Shown: positions 30,814-40,580, counted from the stretch's first letter. The stretch: DNA of 64,000 nt from an uncultured Cellvibrionales bacterium (GCA_913020115.1 CAJWBQ010000021.1:1-64000); one strand, 5' to 3'. Translations and numbers: made by a program. The notes: generated from the letters alone by a model not told the origin.

Positions 30814-32223
30814 ATGATTGAAGCTCACTGGACTTCTGTGTTGCCACCTGTGTTAGCCATTGGCCTCGCCCTTGTTACACGGCAGGTTTATCTAGCGCTA
30901 TTTGCAGGTCTCTGGTTGGGGGTGTTTTTACTGGGCGATGCAGGGCCTATAGGCGCTTTAGCGGAGTCAATTGAAACCGCGATAGCCGTTCTTAGCTCTC
31001 CCGGCGATGCCAGGGTAGTGGTTTTCACTTTGGTCATCGGCGCGTTTATCTTTACCTTAGAGCGCAGTGGTGCGGTGCGTGGCTTTGTGAGTTTTTTGGA
31101 GCGTTCGCGCTGGGTAAATAATGGCCGACGCGCTCAGTGCTTAGCATTCTTTATTGGCATTGTTATTTTTATTGAATCGAATATCACAGTGTTGGTCGCC
31201 GGTACTGTTTCACGGCCCCTATTTGATCGCTTTAAGATCGCTAGGGAAAAGTTGGCCTACATAATTGACTCTACGTCGGCACCCATTTGCGTACTTATAC
31301 CCTTAAACGCTTGGGGCGCGTTTAATTTAGGTTTGCTGGAAGGCTTGGGTGTAGAAAATGCGCTGGGTGTTTTATTGGCGAGTATTCCTATGAACCTGTA
31401 CGCGCTGAGCGCAGTGGGCTTGACGGCGTTTACAATCTTTCGAAATGTTAATTTGGGCCCTATGGCCGCGGCAGAAACTCGAACGGCTGAAGGTATTGTG
31501 GGTGGCGTTGAGTTTGCCGTAAGTGAAGGTGAGCAGGTGCATGAACCGGCCGGCGGTAAAGTTCCAAGTTTAATGCCGATGTTACTGCCCATTCTGGCGT
31601 TGATTGCGGTTATGCCCATAGGGCTTTATGTCACGGGCGACGGTAATTTGTTCGCGGGTTCAGGTTCTAAGAGTGTGCTGTGGGCTAGCCTGTCTGGGTT
31701 GCTAGTGATATCGATTTTAGTACTGGCGCGAGGAGGCATGAGTTTAAATCGTTTAACTCAAACTTGGATGGAGGGGGCAGGGGGCATGTTGCCCATTGCG
31801 CTGGTATTGGTACTGGCTTTAGCCTTGGGTGGCGTCGCCAAGTCTCTTGGCACGGGTGTGTTTATGGCGAACGCTATGGGTGACTCAATTGCTGTTTGGC
31901 TCATGCCCTTGGTGATTTTTTGGGTGTCTGGGGCCATTGCTTTTTCGGTGGGTTCAAGCTGGGGTACGTTTTCAATAATGCTGCCTATTGCGATACCCGT
32001 GGCGGCCGCAATTGGCGTAGACCCAGCTCTATTTGTGGCCGCGGTCTTGTCAGGAGGTATATTTGGCGATCACGCCTCGCCAATTTCTGATTCAACAGTG
32101 GTGTCGAGTTTGGCGGCGGGAACTGAGCATATGGATCATGTGCGGACGCAAATGCCCTATTGCTTGTTAGCAGGAGGCATGAGTTCAGTTGGGTTTTTGG
32201 TGTTGGGGGCGATGATCTTATAG
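30814..32223 (+). CDS. NhaC-family sodium/proton antiporter
   Basis: A 469-residue inner-membrane protein with about 11 hydrophobic helices. Motifs such as IGIVIFIESNITVLVAGTVSRPLFDR, YIIDSTSAPICVLIPLNAWGAF and GGIFGDHASPISDSTVVSSLAAG identify the NhaC superfamily. Family members exchange Na+ for protons, or organic acids in some cases. It follows the LysR gene by 62 bp on the same strand and may be co-transcribed. A role in sodium homeostasis would fit an aquatic organism, but the exact ion is not shown. Confidence 0.9.
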   Translation: MIEAHWTSVLPPVLAIGLALVTRQVYLALFAGLWLGVFLLGDAGPIGALAESIETAIAVLSSPGDARVVVFTLVIGAFIFTLERSGAVRGFVSFLERSRWVNNGRRAQCLAFFIGIVIFIESNITVLVAGTVSRPLFDRFKIAREKLAYIIDSTSAPICVLIPLNAWGAFNLGLLEGLGVENALGVLLASIPMNLYALSAVGLTAFTIFRNVNLGPMAAAETRTAEGIVGGVEFAVSEGEQVHEPAGGKVPSLMPMLLPILALIAVMPIGLYVTGDGNLFAGSGSKSVLWASLSGLLVISILVLARGGMSLNRLTQTWMEGAGGMLPIALVLVLALALGGVAKSLGTGVFMANAMGDSIAVWLMPLVIFWVSGAIAFSVGSSWGTFSIMLPIAIPVAAAIGVDPALFVAAVLSGGIFGDHASPISDSTVVSSLAAGTEHMDHVRTQMPYCLLAGGMSSVGFLVLGAMIL

Positions 32224-32324
32224 TTTCCTGATGGTGGCTCCCGCTACCGACCAACGCGGCATTAGGTTTATAATGGCTCAATCTCGCTCCCCTCTATTGT
32301 TGAAACTGGGTACTGTATTCCGCT

Positions 32325-32831
32325 ATGTCCGTGCACAAATATCTTGCGAATTATCCTGCTAATCTAGTTGCTCAGGTACAAACGCTTATCGATGAAAAGC
32401 GCCTGGGTGACTTCCTTTTGCAGCGCTATCCAAAGACCCACGATATAGGCAGTGATCAAGCGCTTCGCGATTATGTTGTGGCATTAAAAAATCAACACAT
32501 GAAAAAATCCCCGCCTCTGAGCAAAATTGTCTATGACAGTAAGTTGCATTTAGTGCACAAGGCATTGGGCCTACACAGCTATGTGTCACGGGTTCAGGGC
32601 GGTAAGCTGAAAAGTAAAAATGAGATTAGAGTTGGTGCTGTTTTCAAGAGGTCGCCTGAAGTCTTTTTGAATATGATTGTTGTGCACGAGCTTGCCCACT
32701 TGAAAGAAAAGGATCACAACAAAGCGTTTTACCGCCTGTGCCGGCATATGTTGCCTGAATATCACCAGTTGGAGTTTGATATGCGTCTTTACCTCATTCA
32801 CTTAGATGATGGGGTTGATATCTACGGCTGA
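32325..32831 (+). CDS. YgjP-like (DUF45) putative metallopeptidase
   Basis: A 168-residue soluble protein with the zinc motif VVHELAHLKEKDHNKAFY, an HExxH with a third His eight residues after the second. This matches the YgjP/WLM (DUF45) family of predicted metal-dependent hydrolases. The upstream part has a mostly alpha-helical character. Substrates are not established for this small type. The end abuts the glutathione peroxidase region, whose likely start is 84 bp downstream. Confidence 0.85.
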   Translation: MSVHKYLANYPANLVAQVQTLIDEKRLGDFLLQRYPKTHDIGSDQALRDYVVALKNQHMKKSPPLSKIVYDSKLHLVHKALGLHSYVSRVQGGKLKSKNEIRVGAVFKRSPEVFLNMIVVHELAHLKEKDHNKAFYRLCRHMLPEYHQLEFDMRLYLIHLDDGVDIYG

Positions 32832-32914
32832 TGGAGGCTGGAAAGAGAATAATGCTTGTAAATTTACTTTGTGTGCAATATATTTGTGCAAACATTAACT
32901 CGAGCGAGAGCACC

Positions 32915-33400
32915 ATGAATAGCGACTTATATGATATTCCCTGTACGACCATTAGCGGAGAAGAAACTACCTTAGCCGCTTACAAAGACAAAGTGGTTCT
33001 CGTGGTTAATACGGCCAGTAAGTGTGGTTTCACTCCTCAATATGAAGGTTTGGAAGCCTTGCACAAAGACTACGCCGAGAAAGGTTTGGTTGTTTTGGGC
33101 TTTCCCTGCAATCAGTTTAAGCAGCAAGAGCCAAAAGGCGATGGGGAGATTGCGAGTTTTTGCCAAATGAATTTTGGTGTCACATTCCCATTGTTTGCCA
33201 AGTTGGATGTGAACGGTCCATCGGCACATCCGCTGTATACCTCTCTAAAAAATGCGGCGCCGGGGCTCTTAGGTTCGAAGGGAGTTAAGTGGAATTTCAC
33301 TAAATTTCTGGTGGCGCCAAACGGGGCATCAGTCGAACGTTTCGCTCCAGCCACTAAGCCTTCTCAATTGGTTTCAGCAATCGAAAAACTGCTGCCCTAA
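32915..33400 (+). CDS. Glutathione peroxidase (cysteine type)
   Basis: A 161-residue thioredoxin-fold peroxidase that reduces hydroperoxides with glutathione or thioredoxin. The catalytic residues are visible: Cys37 in NTASKCGFTPQY, Gln in PCNQF and Trp in KWNFTKF. Cysteine replaces the selenocysteine of animal enzymes, as in most bacteria. ATG 32915 starts a normal-length protein. The open frame runs back to 32831, but that extension is not family-like. An intrinsic terminator follows. Confidence 0.93.
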   Translation: MNSDLYDIPCTTISGEETTLAAYKDKVVLVVNTASKCGFTPQYEGLEALHKDYAEKGLVVLGFPCNQFKQQEPKGDGEIASFCQMNFGVTFPLFAKLDVNGPSAHPLYTSLKNAAPGLLGSKGVKWNFTKFLVAPNGASVERFAPATKPSQLVSAIEKLLP

Positions 33401-33411
33401 GTGCCATGAAT

Positions 33412-33462
33412 CCTTAATCGCTAGGCTGGCCTGACAGTCCGTCGATTAGGGCTTTTATTTTT
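33412..33462 (+). terminator. Intrinsic terminator after the glutathione peroxidase gene
   Basis: A 9-bp stem (33412-33420 with 33443-33451, including one G-T pair) is followed by CTTTTATTTTT. It lies 11 bp past the peroxidase stop and overlaps the end of the convergent LysR gene. Confidence 0.75.
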
Positions 33463-34363
33463 CTGTATTACCCATTGTAGTGGCTAATCTAGCAGACAGG
33501 GTATGCAGTGCTCGGCCTTTGTTGGCCAGCTTCCAAGCTATGAAATTGTGCTCAAGCTCTGCGTTTAAACTCAGTGCCAATAAATGCCCACTGTCCAAAT
33601 GACTTTGCGCGCGATGGCGAGGTAGGTGACCAATACCTAAACCCGCGCACAGGGCATGAATTTTTTGATCCATATTTTGCACGTAAAGCTTATCGCTATC
33701 GCCTAGACTGAGGCCCGCATTGCGTAAAATGCTAACTGTGGCGGTATCGTGGGTGATGACACGCCGCAATTTTGGCAATGCTGCTTTTAAGGCTTCTGGT
33801 GAATTGGCCAGATGAGCTAAGGGGTGCTGGCTGGCTATTACTGGGATCATATCGCCATTGCCAATGGGCAGAGCTCGGAAACCCTTTTGGATTGGCACTG
33901 GGCCGGGTACACCGATCACTAGATCTACGCGGTCGTGTTCTAATGCTTCCCAGCCACCATTTAATACACTTTCACACACGTCAATCTCGACGCTAGAATG
34001 CTCCGTTAAGAAAGCCAATAGCTGTTTAAAAAACACTTCGTAGTCTAGTGTGGACTCCACGGCTATTTTTAGTCGCGGCTCCCAACCGCTGGCTACCTCA
34101 CGGGCTTTGTCTGCTAATAGCGCGCTGGCTTTAAGAATCAAACGCCCCTCATCCAGCAGTAGACGCCCAGCAGGTGTGAGTACCGAACGGCGGCCCTGAC
34201 GAACAAACACCGTGAGTTTGAGCTGCTCTTCGAGCTTCTGAACACCATAAGAGAGTGCTGATGTGGCTTTGTTCAGCTCTTCCGCTGCTTTTGCAAAGCT
34301 GCCTCTTCGGTCTATGGCATCCAGCAATTCCAAGGCTTCCAGGGTTATTGGTTGTGCGTTCAT
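33455..34363 (-). CDS. LysR-family transcriptional regulator
   Basis: A 302-residue LysR protein. The DNA-binding domain holds LLDAIDRRGSFAKAAEELNKATSALSYGVQKLEEQL, and the C-terminal substrate-binding domain shows the usual alternating strands. It is divergent from the glutathionyl-hydroquinone reductase and pirin genes at 34479 and 35423. That arrangement, LysR beside both genes, recurs in many proteobacteria, so it is their likely regulator. Between the two starts lies the 115-bp promoter region with an inverted-repeat-like AGAACATTCT. Confidence 0.93.
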   Translation of the reverse strand: MNAQPITLEALELLDAIDRRGSFAKAAEELNKATSALSYGVQKLEEQLKLTVFVRQGRRSVLTPAGRLLLDEGRLILKASALLADKAREVASGWEPRLKIAVESTLDYEVFFKQLLAFLTEHSSVEIDVCESVLNGGWEALEHDRVDLVIGVPGPVPIQKGFRALPIGNGDMIPVIASQHPLAHLANSPEALKAALPKLRRVITHDTATVSILRNAGLSLGDSDKLYVQNMDQKIHALCAGLGIGHLPRHRAQSHLDSGHLLALSLNAELEHNFIAWKLANKGRALHTLSARLATTMGNTEK

Positions 34364-34478
34364 ATTTACGGCCTTTTAATGTTCGGATTATTAGAACATT
34401 CTAATCAGCTTGGGCCTCTTATTCAAATATAGATACTGTTTAAACTGACCCCACTTAATTCACTTCAGGAGAAACACT

Positions 34479-35408
34479 ATGGGTTTATTGCAACAGGGTC
34501 GCTGGGTTGATCAATGGTACGACACAAGCAGTCATGCTGGGGAATTCCGCCGTCAAGACAGTGCTTATCGCAAGGTGATTGGCGAAGGCCCATACAAGGC
34601 TGAAAAAGGTCGTTATAAACTGTATGTTTCCCTAGCGTGTCCCTGGGCGCATCGCACGCTTATTTTTTTAAAGTTGAAACAACTTGAAGATTATATTGAG
34701 GTCATCGTAGTTGACGCCTTGATGAAGGAAAATGGCTGGACGCTGAACGAGGCAGACTCGCCATTGGATTTTTTGTACGAGCTCTATTTGCAGGGTGATG
34801 CAGGATATGAGGGTCGCGTGACAGTACCCGTGTTGTGGGATACTCACAGTCATTCTATCGTCAATAATGAGTCCTCAGATATTATCCGAATGTTTAATTC
34901 AGCCTTTAACCATCTCACAGGCAATACTCTAGACTTTTATCCAGAGCACTTACACGATCACATTCATAGGCTAAACGATCGTATTTATTCAAGTATTAAC
35001 AACGGCGTGTATCGAGCCGGTTTTGCAACCACTACAAGTGCCTACGAGGCGGCGTTTCATGAATTGTTTGAAGCCCTTGATTGGGTGGAAGATATTTTGG
35101 CCCATCAGCGTTATTTGGCGGGTAGTCAGCTGACAGAAGCCGACTGGCGTTTGTTTACTACTTTGATTCGTTTTGACGCAGTTTATTTTGGTCACTTTAA
35201 ATGTAACTTGAGAATGCTGAGTGACTACCCTGCAATTAGTGGCTATATCCGTGAGCTTTATCAGGTGCCTGGAGTGGCCGCCACAGTAAATTTTGAGCAC
35301 ATTAAAACTCATTACTACGCGAGTCACGAGACAATTAATCCAACGGGAATTGTGCCCATCGGGCCCAGGCAAGATTTTACTGTTGCTCATCACCGCGAGC
35401 AGATTTAA
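34479..35408 (+). CDS. Glutathionyl-hydroquinone reductase (YqjG/ECM4 type)
   Basis: A 309-residue Xi-class glutathione transferase that releases glutathione from glutathionyl-hydroquinones. The catalytic Cys54 is in SLACPWAHRT. The following TVPVLWD and VNNESSDIIRMFN are the glutathione-binding parts, and the C-terminal helical domain contains YLAGSQLTEADWRLFTTLIRFDAVY. It has a strong AGGAGA ribosome-binding site and is followed 14 bp later by the pirin gene, so the two are one operon under the divergent LysR. The likely role is detoxification of quinones. Confidence 0.95.
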   Translation: MGLLQQGRWVDQWYDTSSHAGEFRRQDSAYRKVIGEGPYKAEKGRYKLYVSLACPWAHRTLIFLKLKQLEDYIEVIVVDALMKENGWTLNEADSPLDFLYELYLQGDAGYEGRVTVPVLWDTHSHSIVNNESSDIIRMFNSAFNHLTGNTLDFYPEHLHDHIHRLNDRIYSSINNGVYRAGFATTTSAYEAAFHELFEALDWVEDILAHQRYLAGSQLTEADWRLFTTLIRFDAVYFGHFKCNLRMLSDYPAISGYIRELYQVPGVAATVNFEHIKTHYYASHETINPTGIVPIGPRQDFTVAHHREQI

Positions 35409-35422
35409 GGAGTGCAATAGCT

Positions 35423-36292
35423 ATGAATACTTCTAATAGAGTATTACTGAATACGCTTGATGCTCAAGCAACTAACGATGGTGACGGCGTTAGAATCCAT
35501 CGTGTAGGTGGGCAGGCTTTGAATCAGGTTCTCGACCCATTTTTGATGATTGATGAAATTAATTCTGACGATGCCGCTGACTATATTGGAGGGTTTCCTG
35601 AACATCCGCATCGCGGTTTTGAGACCATAACTTATATGAAAGCAGGGCGTATGCGCCATCGCGACCATATGGGGAATGAAGGTGTCATTAGTGCGGGCGG
35701 TGTGCAGTGGATGACTGCCGGTAGAGGGGTTATGCATTCAGAGATGCCAGAGCAAGAGAGTGGGTTGTTGCAAGGTTTTCAGTTGTGGTTGAATTTACCG
35801 GCCGCCAGCAAAATGAAACCTGCGGCTTATTGTGACCTTCAAAGTCGCGACATAGCGGAAGTGAATCTTTCTGAGGGAGGGCAGGTGAGGGCGATCGCTG
35901 GAGATATTGAGGTGAATGGCGAAGCCGTATCGGGCTCTGTGCCGGGCCTGTCTGATCCCTTATCGACTCAAGCGGTGATGTTGGATGTTTGGCTCTCAGC
36001 GGGGGAGCAAGTCAATATTGGTTTCAAGGCCGAAAACCCTGCATGGGTCTATGTTTACGAGGGGAGTTTGCAGTTGCAGGCGGATGGAGATTTACAGCGC
36101 CGTCAGATGGGTTTGTTTTCAAAAGGTGAGATCTTGCCGCTTCAAGGGGGGGCTGTAGGGGCAAGGGCTCTGGTGCTGTCTGGTCGGCCACTCAAAGAAC
36201 CTATTGTTCAATATGGTCCCTTTGTGATGAATTCTTCTGCTGAAATTGAGCAGGCATTTATAGATTACCGAAGTAATCAGTTGGCAATTTAG
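35423..36292 (+). CDS. Pirin family protein
   Basis: A 289-residue bicupin. The N-terminal cupin has the metal-binding pattern PEHPHRGFET, RHRDHMGN and MHSEMPE, three His and a Glu, as in iron-binding pirins and YhhW-type quercetinases. The C-terminal cupin is weaker. It is joined in one operon to the glutathionyl-hydroquinone reductase gene, suggesting a role with aromatic or quinone compounds, such as flavonol dioxygenation. It could also be a regulatory pirin. Confidence 0.92.
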   Translation: MNTSNRVLLNTLDAQATNDGDGVRIHRVGGQALNQVLDPFLMIDEINSDDAADYIGGFPEHPHRGFETITYMKAGRMRHRDHMGNEGVISAGGVQWMTAGRGVMHSEMPEQESGLLQGFQLWLNLPAASKMKPAAYCDLQSRDIAEVNLSEGGQVRAIAGDIEVNGEAVSGSVPGLSDPLSTQAVMLDVWLSAGEQVNIGFKAENPAWVYVYEGSLQLQADGDLQRRQMGLFSKGEILPLQGGAVGARALVLSGRPLKEPIVQYGPFVMNSSAEIEQAFIDYRSNQLAI

Positions 36293-36377
36293 GCCTTAAA
36301 GTCGATTAGTTTTTTGAATTCCGGTAATCTAGGCGGCGCCCTTTTATCTCTTGATCCGCTCAATTATAGGCCTTCGT

Positions 36378-37895
36378 GTGACGTCAAAAAATCACAATCT
36401 GTACCATCATTATTTTGCCAGTTTTAGCCCCTACCTCGACAAGCTACTGCTGGAGACCGACAGTAAGCAAGTTTATACCTACCGCGATGCCGACTTAGAG
36501 TCGGCGCGTCTGGCGTGTTTTTTAGTCGCCCAGGGTCTGCAGCCAGGTGATCGGGTGAGTGCACAGCTGGACAAATCGCCGGAAGCACTTTGGTTGTACT
36601 TGGCCTGCCTGCGAGCGGGTTTAGTTTTTCATCCTCTAAATACGGCTTATCAATCGGCTGAGCTCGGCTATTTTTTAGTGAATGCTGAGCCGAGTTTAGT
36701 GGTGTGCGCCAGCGAGCGTAAAGAGCTGATAGCTGAGTTGGCATCAAGTGAAACCCGGGTACTCACTCTGAATGCTGACGGGGGTGGAACCTTAGTGAGC
36801 GGCGCGGCCTTTGTCCCCGAACAGGACATTGCCGACTTTGTTTCTGTTCATCGAGAGCCCGATGATTTGGCTGCGTTGTTATATTCCTCGGGTACCACCG
36901 GTCAGCCCAAGGGAATCATGCTCACCCATGAAAACCTAGCGAGCAATGCCAGCACGCTGGTCGAATATTGGGGCTTTAGTGCGGAAGATCGCTTGTTGCA
37001 CGCTCTGCCCATATTCCACGTTCATGGTTTATTTGTCGCCCTGGGTTGTGTGTTTTGTAGTGGCGCCAGTATGACTTGGTTACCCAAGTTTGATGCCGCG
37101 CAAACGCTTGCAAAATTGCCTGAGTGTTCGGTGATGATGGGCGTGCCCACTTATTACACTCGCCTGCTTGCTCAAGCTAGTTTTGATCGCTCTGGGCTCG
37201 GTAATATGCGTCTCTTTATTTCGGGTTCAGCGCCCTTACTTGAAGAGACATTTACGGCATTTGAGGTAAGAACTGGCCATACTATTCTCGAGCGTTACGG
37301 TATGTCTGAAACCAGTATGAATACCTCTAACCCCTTACTTGGCACTCGCAAGGCGGGCACAGTCGGGCTGCCTCTACCTGGTGTTTTGGTGAGGGTGGTT
37401 GATGGGCAGGGTGTTGTATTACCTGTGGGTGAGATAGGTAATTTACAAGTCAAAGGGCCTAATGTATTTAAGGGTTATTGGCGCATGCCGGAAAAGACGG
37501 CCGAAGACTTTAGTGCCGATGGGTTTTTTAATACGGGTGACAAAGGTCGCGTTGATGAGGAGGGCTATGTCTCAATTGTGGGGCGGGCAAAAGACATGAT
37601 TATTTGCGGTGGGCTTAATGTATACCCCAAAGAAATCGAGTTGTTTGTTGACGAGCTGGCCGGTGTTTTGGAATCCGCGGTGATTGGTTTGCCCGACGCC
37701 GATTTTGGCGAGTGTGTTGCTGCGGTGCTTGTACCTAGTGGTGAGAAAACCTTGTTGGCGGAGGATGTTATTGCTGAACTGAAGCCGCGCTTGGCCAATT
37801 TCAAGGTGCCGAAAAAGGTCTTTGTATTGGACGAGCTGCCACGCAATGCCATGGGGAAAGTTCAGAAAAACCTATTGCGCAAGCAATTTGTCTAA
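36378..37895 (+). CDS. Acyl-CoA synthetase, malonyl-CoA synthetase-like (MatB/ACSF3)
   Basis: An ANL-superfamily ligase of about 505 residues that activates an acid with ATP and CoA. The P-loop motif YSSGTTGQPKGIMLTHENL, the A8 segments FNTGDKGRVDEEGYVSIVGR and GLNVYPKEIE, and the catalytic Lys of RNAMGKVQKN are all present. LPIFHVHGLFVAL, ERYGMSETSMNT and GTVGLPLPGVLVRV resemble malonyl-CoA synthetases. The usual partner, malonyl-CoA decarboxylase, is not nearby. GTG 36378 is taken as start. TTG 36351 extends the frame with no family-like residues. Substrate specificity is a similarity-based guess. Confidence 0.83.
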   Translation: MTSKNHNLYHHYFASFSPYLDKLLLETDSKQVYTYRDADLESARLACFLVAQGLQPGDRVSAQLDKSPEALWLYLACLRAGLVFHPLNTAYQSAELGYFLVNAEPSLVVCASERKELIAELASSETRVLTLNADGGGTLVSGAAFVPEQDIADFVSVHREPDDLAALLYSSGTTGQPKGIMLTHENLASNASTLVEYWGFSAEDRLLHALPIFHVHGLFVALGCVFCSGASMTWLPKFDAAQTLAKLPECSVMMGVPTYYTRLLAQASFDRSGLGNMRLFISGSAPLLEETFTAFEVRTGHTILERYGMSETSMNTSNPLLGTRKAGTVGLPLPGVLVRVVDGQGVVLPVGEIGNLQVKGPNVFKGYWRMPEKTAEDFSADGFFNTGDKGRVDEEGYVSIVGRAKDMIICGGLNVYPKEIELFVDELAGVLESAVIGLPDADFGECVAAVLVPSGEKTLLAEDVIAELKPRLANFKVPKKVFVLDELPRNAMGKVQKNLLRKQFV

Positions 37896-38002
37896 GTTTT
37901 TTTAGCTCGACGAATAGGCTGAGGGCTTCCCATTGCATTCGTATTTAGGCGAGTTTGATGGAATAATCAGCAAGTTAACAATGTGTTTTTGAGGGCTGTA
38001 CA

Positions 38003-38491
38003 ATGTTTATCCCCGTTTCTTCCGCGCAGGACATCGGGCAAGTAGCCGCGCTAGCCAATGAAATTTGGCGCGAGCATTACACGCCTATCATCGGTGAGGC
38101 TCAAGTCACTTATATGCTGGATAAGCTGCACTCAGCGGAAACCATTGGCGAAGAAATTCTTAGTAAGAATTTCAGCTACTTTCTTCTTCGGGAAGGTGAA
38201 GACAGTTTCGGTTATTTAGGAATTCAGATGAATGGGCAGGAGGCTTTTTTAAGTAAGATATACATTGCCTCTCGGCGGCGGGGCCGCGGAGACGGAAAGG
38301 TTGCAATGAATTTTGCGGGGCAATTTGCTCGGGAGCAGGGCGCATCAGTCATGTCCCTGACCGTAAACAAACACAATACCAATACAATAGAAGCCTATTA
38401 TAAAATGGGTTTTGTTAAAACGGGCGAAAAAGTAGCCGATATTGGTGGTGGCTACTTTATGGACGACTATTTGATGGCGTTGCGCTTATAG
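38003..38491 (+). CDS. GNAT-family N-acetyltransferase
   Basis: A 162-residue acetyltransferase of the GNAT fold, moving acetyl from acetyl-CoA to an amine. The acetyl-CoA pyrophosphate motif is in [14 protein letters not shown], an R/Q-x-x-G-x-G/A-type loop. The C-terminal [26 protein letters not shown] is the typical strand-helix ending. The substrate is unknown. Its last 6 bp overlap the end of the convergent hpt gene. Confidence 0.88.
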   Translation: MFIPVSSAQDIGQVAALANEIWREHYTPIIGEAQVTYMLDKLHSAETIGEEILSKNFSYFLLREGEDSFGYLGIQMNGQEAFLSKIYIASRRRGRGDGKVAMNFAGQFAREQGASVMSLTVNKHNTNTIEAYYKMGFVKTGEKVADIGGGYFMDDYLMALRL

Positions 38492-39013
38492 CGGAACCAC
38501 TTTGCCGATGTATGGTAGGTGTCGATACTGCTGTGCGTAGTCAATACCCACGCCGACTACAAATTCATCCGGAATCTGGAAGCCGCACCAGGAAACATCA
38601 ACCTCAACCTCTCTTCGCTCGGGCTTATCAAGTAGCGTGCAGATTCTGATTGATGCGGGCTCGCGCAAGCTGAGAATTTCACACACCTTGCTGAGTGTGT
38701 TGCCCGTATCCACAATATCTTCAACAATAAGCAGGTCTTTTCCTAGGATATCGTCATCTAGGTCTTTCAGGATGCGCACGTCGCGCGAGCTTTCTGTATT
38801 GTTGCCATAGCTGGAGGCGGTCATGAAGTCGACCGAGTGAGGTACTTTTATGGCTCGGGCAAGGTCTGCCATGAACACAAATGACCCGCGCAGCAAGCCA
38901 ATCATGACCAATTTGTCTGAGCCTTGGTAGTATTCAGTGATCTCATGCCCCAATTCCTTTATGCGATCACCTACAACTTGCTCTGTGATCATAACTTCAA
39001 CGGTATGCTTCAT
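38486..39013 (-). CDS. hpt: Hypoxanthine phosphoribosyltransferase
   Basis: A 175-residue purine-salvage enzyme that makes IMP (or GMP) from hypoxanthine (or guanine) and PRPP. The PRPP-binding motif [15 protein letters not shown], the flexible-loop segment [15 protein letters not shown] and the C-terminal purine-binding [18 protein letters not shown] are all seen. Length is normal for Hpt. It ends in a 6-bp overlap with the GNAT gene. The adenine deaminase encoded at 4.7-5.8 kb would supply hypoxanthine. Confidence 0.96.
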   Translation of the reverse strand: MKHTVEVMITEQVVGDRIKELGHEITEYYQGSDKLVMIGLLRGSFVFMADLARAIKVPHSVDFMTASSYGNNTESSRDVRILKDLDDDILGKDLLIVEDIVDTGNTLSKVCEILSLREPASIRICTLLDKPERREVEVDVSWCGFQIPDEFVVGVGIDYAQQYRHLPYIGKVVPL

Positions 39014-39329
39014 TTTTTGTCCTTGGGAAATGCGATAAGTGTGTGGCGGAAGAATAGAAAGATAGTGTCGACTTGTCCACTGCTTAATAAGCTTTACTTA
39101 GATCCACTTAAGGGCCCGGATTAAGCTAGAATTAGATTCTGGCGAATCATTGAAATACTTGAGTGAGCGGGGATACCGCGAATGGCATGAGCCCAGCGGG
39201 ATAATGGTGGCAGCAAGTGCCTCGGCTTAGCTCGAGGGCTCTTGAAAAGCGTCATTGAGAGCCGGCAAAAAGCCAATTGAGATGCGGAAGCCCGCGAAAT
39301 TTGGCGCTGGCGGGCATCCTCAGAAAATA
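39014..39329. other. Gene-free stretch upstream of recA
   Basis: No convincing open frame was found. The stretch carries short hairpins, for example GCGG-N5-CCGC in the GCGGGGATACCGC region near 39168 and GGCTCT/AGAGCC at about 39236-39263. No known RNA family is recognised. It could hold a small RNA, a long recA leader, or worn-down remnants of the cinA gene often found here in relatives. Confidence 0.4.
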
Positions 39330-39349
39330 TACTGTATATATCTATAGTA
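39330..39349. promoter_or_regulatory. LexA (SOS) box of recA
   Basis: TACTGTATATATCTATAGTA matches the LexA consensus TACTGTATATATATACAGTA well: the CTGT half at 39332-39335 is perfect and the second half reads ATAG instead of ACAG. It lies about 137 bp upstream of the recA start, so the recA promoter should be SOS-controlled with a fairly long leader. Confidence 0.85.
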
Positions 39350-39485
39350 CTGGTTGCGCGTACAGTGTTTATGGCGTAAGCTTCTTTTCAGTCGGCTGAA
39401 AGGCCCGTCATCGAAAATCTTGCACGGCTTTCGTTAACGTTAAAATTATTCAAAATACTAAAATCGTTCAAACAAGAGGTGTCTC

Positions 39486-40580
39486 ATGGACGCAAATAAA
39501 GAAAAGGCTCTACAGGCAGCGTTGAGCCAAATCGAACGCCAATTTGGTAAAGGCACAGTAATGAGAATGGGTGATAAAGAGCGAGTGAAAATTCCCGCCA
39601 TATCCACCGGTTCCATAGGTCTCGACGTAGCATTAGGCATAGGCGGCTTGCCTAAAGGTCGTATTGTCGAGATATACGGTCCAGAATCCTCCGGTAAAAC
39701 AACTCTTACTTTGCAGGCTATTGCCGAGTGTCAGAAGCAGGGTGGTACCTGTGCTTTTATCGATGCCGAGCACGCACTAGACCCCATCTATGCTGAGAAG
39801 CTTGGTGTTAATGTCGACGATCTTATTTTGTCTCAGCCGGACACTGGTGAACAGGCCTTGGAAGTGGCGGATATGTTGGTGCGCTCCGGTGCCATTGATA
39901 TGTTGGTTGTTGATTCCGTAGCTGCACTCACGCCCAAAGCAGAAATTGAAGGCGATATGGGTGACCACCACGTGGGTTTGCAAGCGCGCTTGATGTCACA
40001 GGCCTTGCGGAAAATTACGGGCAACATCAAGAATGCCAACTGTTTGGCTATTTTCATTAACCAAATTCGTATGAAAATCGGAGTGATGTTTGGCAATCCG
40101 GAAACAACTACCGGTGGTAATGCATTGAAGTTCTACGCCTCGGTTCGTTTGGATATTCGCCGTATTGGCGCTGTAAAAGACGGCGATGAAGTGACGGGTA
40201 ACGAAACTCGAGTCAAAGTGGTTAAGAATAAGGTGGCGCCTCCCTTTAAGCAGGCTGAATTTCAAATCCTATATGGCCAGGGTATTAACCGTATGGGAGA
40301 AGTTATCGACTACGGTGTGAAATTAGGCCTTATTGATAAGGCGGGTGCTTGGTATAGCTATCAAGGCGAGAAAATTGGTCAAGGCAAGAACAATGTTGGT
40401 AAGTTTTTGTTGGAAAATACAGAGTTGGCCACCGAGCTTGAAGCAAAAGTTAGGGCTGAGCTTTTAGGTGACGGTACTGAGCCTAAGGAGAGCCCTGCGG
40501 CGACTAAGCCTGCAAAGGGTGAGAAAGGCGAAAAAGGCGAGAAGGCCAGTGCAAATAACGAAACCCTTGCAAAGGCCTAA
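39486..40580 (+). CDS. recA: Recombinase RecA
   Basis: A 364-residue strand-exchange ATPase that also triggers LexA self-cleavage. Motifs include Walker [40 protein letters not shown] and [36 protein letters not shown]. The C-terminal tail is Glu/Lys/Ala-rich ([15 protein letters not shown]), a regulatory region that varies among species. A LexA box precedes the gene and recX follows 9 bp later. Confidence 0.99.
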   Translation: MDANKEKALQAALSQIERQFGKGTVMRMGDKERVKIPAISTGSIGLDVALGIGGLPKGRIVEIYGPESSGKTTLTLQAIAECQKQGGTCAFIDAEHALDPIYAEKLGVNVDDLILSQPDTGEQALEVADMLVRSGAIDMLVVDSVAALTPKAEIEGDMGDHHVGLQARLMSQALRKITGNIKNANCLAIFINQIRMKIGVMFGNPETTTGGNALKFYASVRLDIRRIGAVKDGDEVTGNETRVKVVKNKVAPPFKQAEFQILYGQGINRMGEVIDYGVKLGLIDKAGAWYSYQGEKIGQGKNNVGKFLLENTELATELEAKVRAELLGDGTEPKESPAATKPAKGEKGEKGEKASANNETLAKA

